A DNA stretch of 64,000 nt from Hysterium pulicare CBS 123377 (lineage: Eukaryota; Ascomycota; Dothideomycetes; Hysteriales; Hysteriaceae), in contig AJFK01000294.1 in the NCBI GenBank assembly GCA_000467715.1, positions 1 through 64,000 of the forward strand, written 5' to 3'. This document shows positions 24,326 through 35,890 of this stretch, piece after piece. The notes beneath the pieces are model-generated. The model saw nothing but the letters and a program-made list of their open reading frames with translations. It ran no database searches and had not been told where the DNA came from. Position numbers and translations under genes: made by a program. Position 1 is the first letter of the stretch. Each line of letters starts with the position of its first letter.

Positions 24326-25799
24326 TTTGGTAGGCCAGTACGCTGTGTCTGGCGTATGGAAGTTGTATTAGATGCTTTGAAGGAAGGGTTGGAGTGCTGT
24401 GGTGCAATGCAAGTAATGAGGACGGTTGGTGGACTGAAGCACTGGATTGATGCTGTTGTTTGCGGGATTGAAGGGGGATTTACGCTCGACCTGCGAAGCT
24501 GTAAATATATCAATTGCAAGTGCGAGAGGTCAGATATAGAGAAGTGAAGAAAGAATCATTTCGAAGCCGGGCCTCGGATCATGGCGATGTTTGTGGTTCG
24601 GAATCAGCACTCCAACGTTGGTCGAAATGGTTGACGTATGCGGAGCTCGGCCACAATCCTCCCGCTCATAAAAGATCGGTCTTCGGATTCCTTGACAGAC
24701 CAACTCCATCCTTTCTATTCTCCTGTCAACAGCATTGCAGTAGTAAGTCAGCGTGCCTGAATATTGAGGCATGATTCATCAATGCCTTCCAAGGTTGTCC
24801 GACGAGGCGATTGGCACAGTACCAGATATGGACAAGCCAAAAACGGAAGGATCAATGCAAAGAATCAGATGATGGCGTGCATTAGCGCGCTTTCTTTGTG
24901 GAGACACAAAGCGAGTCTGGCGCGTGCTCCTTCTCTTCATCAAAACTGCCGGACTGCCCTCTCGTCTTTCATCTGTCTCGAGTCTCACCACATCTTTCAT
25001 CGTCCAATGTAACTCTTCAGACAGCCTTGCTGATATTACTTTGTTATTGATTCGTTGACGCCCCAATTCCTCGCCCATATTGAGCGGTTAGCGAGGGCGT
25101 TTGGGACGGTAGAGGAGGTCACCTTTCTTGGTCCATTTAGACTCCAAATTCGAAAATCGTTGAGAGCAGTCTTCTATGATGCAGCTCTGGATGAACTCAG
25201 CTCAAGTGCGTATTCCTTCTCCACCCATATCTTTACCTGGAATATCTATTTTACCTGGACACGATCGGATACGTCGCCGATCTGTGATACCTCAACTCAG
25301 ACATTCGGAGGCAATTCGGAAGACCCCTCAGCCACGGTGACAGTTGCCTTGGGGCGATTAGCATCCTTTTCGAAGTCTGTCTTCTCATCTCAATTGGAGA
25401 GCTGCCCAGAGACACTGGCCAGCCGCTTTGGACAACGCTGGGTGAATTGAATAACACTTCAGCTTCAGAACCACCCTTCGGTTTGTGAATCGAGTGAGTA
25501 ATCACTTCAAGTGACGCTTGAGTAGCGGCTCATTCTCCTTCGTTTCGGGTATGTTCGTGCTAGGAGGCAGATTCACTGAAACTGTGCTCATCCCTAAACC
25601 TCGGTGCTGTGTTCGAATTAGACAATTCTCCTTCTTGGTTAGTATCCCAGGCACTACTACCGGACAACTTGATACCCACTCTTTATTTCCAACGGATCTT
25701 CGCAATTGGAAGCCCTGTTCCTGTTTGGATCCCCTGTAAATCGACACCCCTTCTATTGGTTTTCATTATCCTTTGAGATACCCCTTTCTTAATACCGTA
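24326..25799. other. Intergenic between divergent DUF1295 and DNA ligase
   Basis: About 1.47 kb. A plus-strand open stretch at 25055-25450 begins with protein-like sequence (HIERLARAFGTVEEVTFLG), then turns into Ser/Thr-rich noise. I could not place splice sites that give a coherent protein, so I leave it as unassigned. Otherwise it is promoter space for two divergent genes. Confidence 0.4.
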
Positions 25800-28406
25800 A
25801 TGGCTCTTACGTTCAATGATATTTGCCGCCTATTGGAATCCATCGAAAAGATTACGACCCGCGAACGTCGACTTGCCCCAGATGTAGAGAAACAGCGGAT
25901 CGAAGACATAATCACTAAATGGTTTGCGGAGCACCGAGATGCTATCGATGATCATAGCATCGATGGCGGTGCTGTCTTGTCCATACTATTGCCCCATCGT
26001 CGGAAAGACCGCGTCTACGGCATCCAGGCCAAATCGCTAGAGAAGAAAATTGTAAAACTTCTCAATTTCAGCCAATGGCGAAAAACTATCCTTCTTCAAT
26101 GGAATGAGCGTGGCAATGGAGATTTGGGGATTTGTGCCGAGCGAGCCATGAAGAACTGGGATGGTACAAATTTTAAGAAACGATATACATCGATCAAAGA
26201 GCTGGATTACCTGTTGCAACAAATGGCAGCCAAGAATCGTTTCTCAAGTCCAGCCATTCAAGCACAGAGGAATTGGAATGTCAATACCGATGAGCTCCTC
26301 AAGGGTCTGTTTTTCAAACAAGATTCTTGGGAATCCAAGTGGCTTGTTCGGCTCATCCTGAATGACTTTTGTACCGTTCAGCTGGTTGAGGACCTCGTGT
26401 TGAAGCAGTTCCACTTTCTTATCCCGGACCTACTTAAGTTCCAGAATGATTTCGACGCTGTCTTCGCTTTGCTCAAAGGGTCACTCGCAAAGTACCCATC
26501 AAACCCAGATTTTGGGTCACAGCAGCGCATACGTGCAGAAGCTGGCAAGCAATTGATGCCCGTTGTGGGCATCAAAGTGGGTCGTCCGACATTCCAGAAA
26601 GCTTGGGTGGGTCATCTGTGCTTGCGCGTGCTACTTGCTTGCTAACAAACTGCAGTCTTTCAAGCACTTGTTTAACATGACAGGCAATCGAGCTTGGGCT
26701 GCTGAGGTTAAATACGATGGTGGTACGTCTTCAATTCTCGTCCTCATACTTCCAATCTTGTATACTGATATGTATAGAATACTGTGAAATCCATATAGAC
26801 CTAAGCAAAGGCTTCGACTCTATACAAATATTTTCCAAAAACGGGAAAGATGCTACCCATGATCGCCGAGCTGTGAAAGCGTAAGTTTACTCTATTCGGC
26901 GAGATGTTACGGATCTTAGCTCACTAGTTGTAGCGCCATTCGAGAGTCTCTCCGCATAGGACAGTCTGACTGCTTGATCAAGCAGAAGTGCATGGTTCTC
27001 GGCGAACTCGTCGTATATAGTGACAAGGTAACGCTCTTCATTGTCGGCAAAGCCGACATAACACTTCACCTTCAATTTTTGAAGCATGGTGTTCTGACTT
27101 CTAATAGGATGAGAAGATTATCGAGTTCCATAAGTTACGAAAGCATATCTCCCGTTCTGGTTCGTGGCTAGGGACGGATCAAGATTCGTTGTGAGTCTTT
27201 TCTTCCCTCCTGTGGCCAACGAAATAACTAATTGTTCGCAGACCGCATGAATTCGAGCATCTGATGATCGTATTCTTCGACGTACTACTCCTTGATGAGC
27301 ATCGGGTCATGGGACGCGGCCTCCAAGAGCGACGAGACCTGCTGAGGAAACTTATCACCTACATACCAGGACGCGCCATGCGCTCTGAGTGGACACTGCT
27401 CGACTTCAAGCATCCAGGTGGTATTGACGATCTCAAATCTGTCTTTGCTCGAACGTTAGCTCATCGTAACGAGGGCTGCGTCTTGAAACCTCTTCACGCG
27501 CCGTACTTCCCACTTCTTTCCGCGCCAGGTCAAGGACAACCTGGATTCTTCATCAAACTGAAGAAGGACTATCTAGGTGATATGGGCGGTCAGCGAGACC
27601 TCGGAGACTTTTCGGTGGTTGGCGCCAGTTACAATGCTCAGATTGCCGCGAGATCAAGCATTCGAAACCTACGGTGGACACATTTTCACATCGGTTGCCT
27701 GACAAACAAGGCCGCTCTCTCACTGGGCGCGAAGCGACAGTTCAAGATTGTTGCGGTTATCTGCTTCGACCACTGTATTCAGAAGCATGATCTGAAAACG
27801 CTTCATGAGCTTGGATATCATCGTAGCAAGGAAGTGGTGGATGAGAGCGACATTGAGCCTTTTGATGTCATTCGTTGTCATTCTCTTGATGCACCTCGAA
27901 TGGAAGTTGCTTTCAAAGATCCATTCATTGTGGAAATCCTGGGAGGCGGGTATGAGAAAGTACCAAACGAGAGCTTTTACATGCTACGCCACCCTCGCAT
28001 CCAGAAGATTCACGCTGATCGTACGTGGGAGGATGCAGTGTGCATGGAAGATCTCAGCCGAATGGCAAGTGAAGCGTGGGCGCCACCTGACGCCGCCCAA
28101 CTGGATGGTCACGCCAGAGATGTCGCCCTACGGGTTGCCAAATTACAAGCTCGCTTGGACGTGAACGAGATTCAGAAGACCATTGATGCGGACGAGGAGT
28201 CGACGCAAGAGTGGACTCAGTTCTCATCCAGCACTCAGGGACTCGGCATTATGGCATCTAGAGAAGAGGAGACGATGGCTGGGAAGCGTAGGCGGGAAGA
28301 GGATGAAATACCTGATAAGGCCAGAGTGAAGAGGCAGAAGAGGGAGCCTTTTAGGTTGGTAGAGCACGGGTTCGTGGCAAACAAGGCTAGGACCGGTTAC
28401 AATTGA
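25800..28406 (+). CDS. ATP-dependent DNA ligase, fungal paralogue
   Basis: Joins DNA nicks through an enzyme-adenylate. Six exons: 25800-26606, 26656-26722, 26778-26880, 26934-27027, 27108-27190 and 27242-28406, total 772 aa. An N-terminal helical ligase domain (1-265) is followed by motif I AEVKYDGEYCEIHID, with the adenylated Lys near 288 and the KxDG split by intron 2. Motif III is LMIVFFDVLLLD, motif IV EGCVLKPL and motif V GFFIKLKKDYL. An OB-fold-like part follows, with a basic tail GKRRREEDEIP...KRQKREPF that looks like a nuclear signal. No BRCT repeats are seen, so it is not a complete LIG4, and no mitochondrial or PCNA-binding N-terminus, so not LIG1. It fits the extra LIG4-like ligases of filamentous fungi, whose role is unclear. 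An ATG nine codons upstream (25773) is also open. Confidence 0.9.
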
Positions 28407-28977
28407 GTTCGGTGAAGGTAGTTCAAATCAGGTGACCTCCTTATGCGCAACGTCCACAGGGGGTGCAGGAATTATTCGAGCACCCCACCCTTCCGAGGTG
28501 CTACCGACCCACCAAAACAACGTGATTTCCCATGTAAACACCAACTTCTACATTAATCTAAAAATACAACCACATATTCAAATCGTTCCAAATTAAAATA
28601 TAGAATCCTCTAAAGACCCCAAAACGTCGTTAAAAACATACTGAGTACGATACTCCGCGGCGCAATGAGTTTTATAAGGCGTACGAATTAAGGCCTGAGG
28701 GAGCTGGATATAGTGTTGCGGGCTAACCTCGGAGGGGTGCTCGAATAATTCCTGCACCCCCGTGGTCCTTCACTGTTTTGACCCGCAACATAAACTTGTG
28801 TCATCTGCCAAATCCAAACTTTCTCACTTACATCTCACACAGCACAACCTACTTTAGCTTACCTTTAGTTTGTAAACTCTAGAATTCTTTTCCACTCTAC
28901 TGTCAGATACTTTCTAGCTTTCTAGCATCCAGTCTTCTGCTTCATACACACTTTCGGCATTTAGCACCATCGTCAAA
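28407..28977. other. Intergenic carrying a MITE
   Basis: More than half is taken up by the 312-bp inverted-repeat element at 28454-28765. The remaining 212 bp (28766-28977) is the CT-rich leader of the repeat-protein gene. Confidence 0.6.
28454..28765. mobile_element. MITE-like element with long terminal inverted repeats
   Basis: Left arm 28454-28499 and right arm 28726-28765 are near-perfect reverse complements. Both contain gggtgcaggaattattcgag (as read from the left end) and then agcacccc...tccgaggt; the left arm carries four extra bases near its inner end. The interior (about 225 bp) is AT-rich and has no ORF, so the element is non-autonomous. The outermost bases differ slightly (ccacaggggg left, ccacgggggt right when turned round), and I could not define a target-site duplication, so the superfamily is open. 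The CAGGG-like end recalls hAT. The arms are almost identical, which suggests a fairly recent insertion. Confidence 0.8.
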
Positions 28978-30585
28978 ATGTCCAACCTCATGTCTACCAC
29001 TGCTGTCAAGGCCTACGTTACTTTCAGAAGCTTCCCGCCCACCCCAATCAATCGAAATGGCCCTTGTCGCTCTAGTCTCTCCTCCGAATCCGGCACTGCA
29101 CCCTCGACGGCCTCTACTGAGCCGTACGTCACCTCCAGCTCCGCCTCCGACGCCTCCGAGCCTTGCAATGTGAAGCCTTCTTCCACCATGCCTCCAACCA
29201 GTCTGTCGGCCTTTTACGCCTATGCAGTAGGAGATTTTGGACTAGCTAAAGACGCCTAGAAGCTATTTGAGGTATACATGCGTATGAGGCCAGAGATCAT
29301 GGGTGAGGATGTGGATGGAGGAGGCCGGATAATTGAGGTGGAGAGTGAGGATGAAGATGAGGTTGTGTATACTGCTTCTAACTGCTCCGGTTGGGTTGAG
29401 TCAAGACTAGAGGAAGTGATTGATGAAGACCTGGAGTCTGTTGCCTGGGAAAAGGGAGGGGTGGAGTTATCTATGCACACCGCCCTCACCTTCTCCGAGC
29501 AAGCTGAGGCTAGAACAAAGGAAGAGAAGAATGAAGTGCTGGCTACTACGGTTAAGGAAAATGGATCTAAAGGATCCACTTTAGACTGCACTCCGTCCTA
29601 TAACCCAAAGCCCTCACACCCCGAACCACAAACCCCACCCACCCAAACAGACGGATTCTGGCTGCCCGGCCTAAGGACATGGAACCTTAATGCAAGCTAC
29701 TGGTCCGAAAAACATAAGCAAGCTGATTTCCGCAATACTCTCTATCAAACCACGCTGGAAGAAGTTGAGAGTGAGGAAGTAGAGCTCGATGACCCATTCA
29801 GCTACGCCCCCGAAACCAGTTCCGATCCAGATCCTTTCCCTGGCGATTCTGAACATCAGCTTTTACCACCGCCCGCTCCTCTCTGCCCTCGTAAACCGGT
29901 TTTCGTGGGTAGCAAGACTACCGAATATAAGTCTCTGGAAGAGGTCCGTGCGCGTGTACCGTCTGAGTTGGATATGGCTATGGACAGGAAGAGGACAGCT
30001 GAATTGGAGAAGAAGGAAAAGAGGAGGATAGAATATGTGAGGATACTGCAGCAGGAGATCGCGTCGCTGCGCGCAGACGGGTGGGAAGTGGAGTGCGAGG
30101 GCTGCTTTGAGGGTGAAGAGAATGAGGTGGAAGAAGAAAAGCTCAACATCGACTATGCGGCCATCCTCAAGGATGAGCTCGCCTCCCTTCGCGCAGATGG
30201 GTTTCACGTTGAGAGAGAAGGTTGGGTGGTCGCTGAGGAGAAAGAAGATTCTAAGAAAGAGAAGAAATTAGACTATGCGAAGATCCTAGAAGAAGAGTTG
30301 GCTAGTCTAAGGGAAGATGGATATGAGGTTTTGGAGAGTGGTGAGATTGTGGTAGTCGACCAAAAAGAAAGAGGATCTTCGTTGAAAGTGGACTCTGCAG
30401 TAGTCACTGAAGGCGACATGGTTGCTGATGAAGAGCCCTTTGTGGATGACATAGAGCTAGATAGGTGGGAGGCTGAGGTGTTGTGGTGCTTGGGACGGAA
30501 GCTTGAAGAGTCTGGCTTCGCTAAAAGTCTTAAAAGTAAGATTTGGGGAATTCTGGATGCGTCAAGGATGGGTTGGAGGCTTTGA
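28978..30585 (+). CDS. Acidic 40-residue-repeat protein, frame interrupted by one TAG
   Basis: Two open segments, 28978-29259 and 29260-30585, lie in the same frame and are separated only by TAG at 29257-29259. The protein-like sequence runs across the stop (FYAYAVGDFGLAKDA, then KLFEVYMRMRPEIM). Either the TAG is a nonsense change in the sequenced strain, or it is removed by an intron such as 29170-29259 (gtgaag...gcctag, 90 nt, in frame, product 505 aa); the donor is weak. The N-terminus is Ser/Thr/Pro-rich and the middle strongly acidic. Three tandem repeats of exactly 120 bp start at 30031, 30151 and 30271: EYVRILQQEIASLRADG, DYAAILKDELASLRADG and DYAKILEEELASLREDG. These predict amphipathic helices, possibly a coiled coil. 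No known family is recognised. No signal peptide or membrane segment. Confidence 0.7.
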
Positions 30586-30739
30586 GTTTGCTTGGGCTTG
30601 GGTTTCAGACTGTTTTTTTTAAGCTTGATGAAGCTGGATAGTTGAGAGAGGATCTATACTTTTAAAAGTTTGGGTTAGGATTAAGGAGTTTTAAAAGTTT
30701 TGTTTTTCTTAGGTATAGACATTCAGGACAGAGGCTGGG

Positions 30740-30812
30740 CCTTTCTATGATACTGTTTACAGAGACGCGAACTCTCTCTAGCATGCTTCCCACAGGTTGA
30801 ATGGGCTCAGCT
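30740..30812 (+). repeat. Short dispersed motif, copy B
   Basis: Shares ctatg, gtttcc-like and cccacaggttgaatgggctc with copy A at 23245-23330 (cccacagtctaaatgggctc). See copy A for interpretation. By-eye, gapped similarity. Confidence 0.35.
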
Positions 30813-31205
30813 TCCCGCGTGAACAGTGCAATATGCCCGGAAGGCTAAGAGACGTTTTCTCTTTTCACATATCTTTTTTCAACCTTCTATATATAATTTA
30901 CCCAGATCTCTTCTTCTTATATGAAAGTCCCTAATAAAACAGATTATCCACACCCCAATGCAGCCTAGTCCATGCCCGATTGGAAGCTGGAGAAGGATCT
31001 GCAATTACTACCGGCACTAGAGTACCCCGCAGCCACAGCCGTCCCATGCCTTGTTGCATCACCACGCATCCAATCTGCCAGTACATTCCCACCGGGATAA
31101 AAGCGAACAACATGTTCTGACATCCTTCCGCTGTAACCATCTCTTTGTCACCTGCCAAGTATGGCTGGAGTAGTTCCGCCCTCTAAAAGAGCGGGGTTCG
31201 CCTTC

Positions 31206-31233
31206 GAGGAGCTCGTCTTCCTGCGAGCTCCTC
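31206..31233 (+). promoter_or_regulatory. Perfect 10-bp hairpin in presumed 5' leader of GH92
   Basis: gaggagctcg and cgagctcctc are exact reverse complements with an 8-nt loop (tcttcctg). It ends 55 bp before the mannosidase start, so it would lie in the mRNA leader if transcription begins upstream. A GC-rich stem of this kind could slow scanning, but a function is inferred only. Confidence 0.4.
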
Positions 31234-31288
31234 ATTCCTCTCTGTTGTTTACGTTCCTGCAAGCTCTGCCGTGAGAGAAGCTTCTGAG

Positions 31289-33968
31289 ATGAGGGTTTCT
31301 CGGATGAATCGAGCGCTTGGGCTCTTTTTAGTGACTCAATGGCTGCGCTTTGCGAATGCTCAGAACCATTCTAGCGGCGGCTTTGATTTTGTCAATCCGC
31401 TCATTGGAACTTTGAATGGAGGCAAGACCGCGTCGTGAAGCTTGAAAAGCTAGCGAGTTGCTGACGATACCAGGCCATGTATTTCCAGGAGCAACATTGC
31501 CTTTTGGTAAGCTCAAAACTGGCCAATTGACTGAACTGAACTAATAAGAAACTACTCAGGCATGGCCAAAGCGGTAGCAGACGTCAATGGCGAGAATCAG
31601 GGCGGTTTCGCTTCCGACGATAGCGAAATCATCGGTTTCTCACATATGCATGATTCTGGGACTGGAGGCTCACCATCCCTCGGGAATTTCCCCATCTTTG
31701 CTCATTCGGGCTGCAGGAATGATGTAGGTCTTTCTTGGAGAGGAGGAGAAGACCCGGGGACAGAATAAAGCGAACTTACCCAGCTAATGCCCATTAGAAA
31801 GTCACGAACTGCAAAGTCGCCTCTTGGGAACGTGCGGCGAAAAGAATAAACGGCACCGTTGAAGCGCATCCGGGCTACTTCGCCTTGACCCTGAACTCAA
31901 CAGTTCACACTGAGATGACCGTCACGAACCACACCGCTCTCTACCGCTTCACCTTCCCCAAGAAGCCCATCGAACGAAACACCAAGCTGAGTCCCTTCAT
32001 ACTCGTCGATCTCAACGATCTGCCGCTTTCAAGGATAGATGGTGTAGTCAATGTGAATAACTCCACGGGCCGCATGACCGGAGGTGGCACATTTGAACCT
32101 AGTTTCGGGATGGGGGCGTACCATTCATATTTCTGCATTGATTTCTCAGGGGCCCCGTTGAGGGATACAGGCCTCTTCCAGAACAATCGAGCTGGGCCAG
32201 GTAGCGGGTTGAGGGTGCAGAAAGATGGGGTGAACAATTCACCGTATATCTTGCCTTCAGGCGGATGGGCTCGTTTCCGCGCACCGACAAATAATAACCA
32301 GATATTGGTACGCGTAGGCTTGAGTTTTATAAACGAAGATCGGGCGTGCTCGAATGCCGAAAGGGAGATTCCCACTTTCGATTTCAACGGGACACTCAAA
32401 GCCGCCGAGAATGCGTGGAAGGAGAAACTCTCGGTGATTGAGATTGACGCGGGCGGCGCAAGCGTGCAACTGCAAAAGGTGTTTTGGAGCGGAGTCTATC
32501 GTAGTATGATCAGCCCGCAAGACTACACGGGTGAGAATTATAGATGGAGTAGTACGGAGCCGTACTACGACTCCTTTTACTGCATCTGGGATTCTTTCAG
32601 GAGTATTCATCCGCTTATCACGCTGCTGGATCCGCATAGTCAGACGTTGATGGTCAGGACGTTGATTGACATTTATCGACATGAGGGGAAGTTGCCGGAC
32701 TGTAGGATGTCGTTTTGTAAAGGTGAGACCTCTATTCCAATTCCAACTGTAAAGATCCATCGACGGGGTGCTGGGGGACTTGGTTTGTGAATGTCAGTGC
32801 TAACACGGAGAAACTCCTAGGTTTCACTCAAGGTGGCAGCAACGCCGACATCGTCCTCGCAGACGCATACCTCAAGAACCTGACCTCGGGAATCGACTGG
32901 GCCACAGCCTACGAAGCCGTCATCTCCGACGCCGAAATCGAGCCTAAGGTCTGGGCCATCGAAGGCCGCGGAGGCCTCGACAGTTGGAAGAGCCTCGGAT
33001 ACATCCCCACCGACGACTACGACGTCAAAGGCTCCGGGCCTCAAACACGCTCGATATCAAGAACGGTCGAGTATGCATACAATGATTTCTGCATTGCAGA
33101 GATGGCGAAGGGGATGGGAAAGATGAACGATACGGCCAAGTACACGCAGAGAAGTTTGAACTGGAAGAACATGTTCAAAGCCGATCAAAAAAGCTTCATC
33201 AACGAAACCGACACCGGCTTCGTCGGTTTCCTACAACCTCGCTACATGAACCAAACATGGGGATATCAAGACCCCATTTTCTGCTCCCCCTTATCGAATT
33301 TCACGAGCTGTTACCTGAACCCCGATGGCCATGAGACGTACGAAGGCAGTTCCTGGCTCTACACATTCTTCGCTCCCCACGACATGGCAAACCTAATAAC
33401 GACCCTCGGCGGTCCAGAAACCTTCGTAAAACGTCTCGAGTACCTCCACGACTCGGGTTTGCTGTATATCGGCGACGAGCAAGCTTTCCTAATGGTATAT
33501 CTCTACCACTTCGCTGGTCGGCCCGCCCTCTCCGCAACCCGATCACGCTTCTACATCCCCTCGCAGTTCAACGACACCTTAGTCGGCATACCAGGTAACG
33601 ACGATAGCGGCGCCATGGGTTCCTTCGCCGCGCTCACCATGATGGGTATCTTCCCCAACGCAGGCCAAAACGTATATTTCATCACGCCTCCTTTCTTCCA
33701 AGAAGTGAGGATCAAATCCGGGCAAACGGGCAAAACGGCCACGATCCGCAATATCAATTTCGACCCTACGGGGAAGAACGTGTATATTCAAAGCGCTAAG
33801 TTGAATGGGGTCGAGTATACGCGAAATTGGTTACAGCATGGTTTCTTTCTTGAGGGAGGCACATTGGAGTTGGTGTTGGGCGCGACGGAGAGTGCGTGGG
33901 GGACGCGGACGGAGGATTTGCCGCCGAGTTTGAAGATGGGGGTTTTCCCGAGGGGGGTGCGGATGTAG
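31289..33968 (+). CDS. Secreted exo-alpha-mannosidase, GH92
   Basis: Glycoside hydrolase family 92, calcium-dependent exo-mannosidases that trim alpha-1,2-type mannose from glycans. Five exons: 31289-31421, 31474-31506, 31560-31723, 31798-32722 and 32821-33968, total 800 aa. The signal peptide is MRVSRMNRALGLFLVTQWLR...ANA. FVNPLIGTLNGGHVFPGATLPFGMAKAV is the family's N-terminal motif, assembled across two introns. FSHMHDSGTGG follows. The general acid is probably the Glu in YEGSSWLYTFFAPHD and the base an Asp in GNDDSGAMGSFAALTMMGIF, by analogy with bacterial GH92. The first intron uses a GC donor (gcaag) and is needed to complete GGHVFPG. Many N-glycosylation sites. No GPI signal is obvious. 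It probably acts outside the cell on mannans or glycoproteins. Confidence 0.95.
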
Positions 33969-35890
33969 GATGGAGAAGGTGGAGGAGGATTAGTGCGTTT
34001 TTGGTAGCTAGTTGGAATATATTCTGGAAATGTGAGGGTTTTGGGCTGTGACTAGGTGCTCGTGTGATAGCGGCTCTCGGCGTGGCTCGTTCGCAAAGAT
34101 GAGAGAATAGCTATGTCGTGCATGGCAGTTAGGCGTCTCTCGACTACATAGGTATCTATCTCCCTATAGCGCTTTGCTGGTACACGCGTTGTTCGAGCAA
34201 CCTTTTACGCGGGAGTCCGGTCGTGGCACTACAGGCAAGCCGCACAACACACAACATATCATGGCATTGGATCGCGGGCAATAGATGTGACAAGGACCTT
34301 ACCGATGGCGGGAGTAATCAAGTCGGAACTGTCAGCGTCGATAGAGAGGGCGGGTCCTGCGGGGAAACGTTGAGAGGTGTGAGAATTGGCATGTGAGAAT
34401 AAGCCCGCGCGAGTATTGGGTTTGGTTGAGGTTGGGCGGGGCTTGTGTATTTGGAGGCTTTGTTTGGTTGGTGGAGTTGCTGACTTGATGGAGGAAGGTC
34501 AAGAGAGGGTGGAATATTAACTGGAGGCCATAAATCTGGTGGTCTAGATAGTTCGATGTGTGGCTGTGCTGTGGGGCAAGTTGGCAGGCTGGACTGGTGG
34601 CTTGTGGCTTGTGGGAGGCAGGAACGTACGGTACCTACCAGACGACGGCGGGAGAGTTGGAAAGTTTGGGAGAGCTAAATTCGGTCCTACAACCTTAGAC
34701 AGATGGACGTCGGAACGAGCGAGCGAAGTGGAGTTTAGTCTCTGCGGTTTTTATTTCTTGGAACTCTTTAGAGCCCCTGCATAAGCTTCCCGAATCTCTT
34801 TCATCATTTTCGAATTTGATGTCGCAATGGACATTGTTGAAGAATATGAACTCTAGTTCGGTGGGTCGTGGGTATTGTTTCGGCGAAAATGAAAATGATG
34901 TACTGGACAAAGAAGATTGCATCATTATACGGCAGAAACTTGTATTAGTGTAAGGGAATGCGCTGGAGATGCTGTCGTGTGATGTTGCTACTATATTGAT
35001 AGCATACTAGAACGTTGGCCGAAATAACCATGAGTAAAACTACGGCCTTGTTTCTTTGTCGTGGCGGACAACAACCCCGTTTTGATGATGGCTGTAAGAC
35101 CCGCGGTTATGGTCATCCTGAATCGTTGTGCCACCATTGGTCCTTGTCTATCGTGAATCGACTTGACCACGACACTAATGACAAAACGTGGCGACATCTC
35201 GAGCTCCCCCCGCATGGCAGCTGACAGCGTGTGGAAGCAGGTTACCAAAGCCAATGACGGAGCACTACCGCCATAGCCTGCGATTAATGAAGTACCTGAT
35301 GATCGGCTCGAGGCACGTGTCTGTGCGTGCGAGTGAGATATGCACAGTCGACGGAAAAGAGCAGTCCTGAGTCGCATAGCAGAGAGCCTGAAACTTAACC
35401 TACAGCTGTGGGTGAGAGAATGCCATGGTCGACTGGATGCCAAAGTTAGGTCAGTGAAAGCGATTGGCTCCATCTGAAACCCGATTTCCCCAACACTCTG
35501 GCCCGTGGTATGGGTAGTCTAGCGGTGTGTGGAGAAGGGGCAAAATGGCTCATACTAACTCGATTATGCTTCTCGCGCATTTAGTTGAATAGCACGAAAC
35601 AAGGGCTTCCACAGCCACAGCCAATGCCGTAGCTATGCGATCGAGAATCGTACATGGCTTTCTGTATTGTGTTCGGTGTCCGATCCGATTGCATGCATGA
35701 CGATGTTGCGGTGAGCGTGGAGACAAATGTCAGGAAAAGATAAATTGAGAGCAATTCCCCTTAAAAAAGCAACTATCGTCAGCAATATCAAATTCGAATC
35801 TATTGCTTGGAACATTCATTGAGACGCTAATCGTCCGGAAACGCCAAAGATAATTAGTCGGGGAGCAATACACATTACACACCTCACACA
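33969..35890. other. Intergenic, 1.9 kb
   Basis: No gene supported. The ORFs at 34560-34925 and 34991-35473 shadow each other on opposite strands and show no motif. 34380-34660 is G/T-rich on the plus strand. No repeats with other parts of the window were recognised. Confidence 0.4.

Larger units (their letters stand above)
30586..31288. other. Intergenic before GH92 gene
   Basis: About 700 bp. It holds one copy of the dispersed motif (30740-30812) and a strong hairpin at 31206-31233 in the presumed leader of the mannosidase. Minus-strand ORFs at 30931-31262 overlap each other and are not supported. Confidence 0.45.

Noticed and set aside
24880-24925. Hairpin ctttgtg-gaga-cacaaag as a regulatory element.
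   Set aside because: Seven base pairs only, in unassigned intergenic DNA with no link to a transcript.
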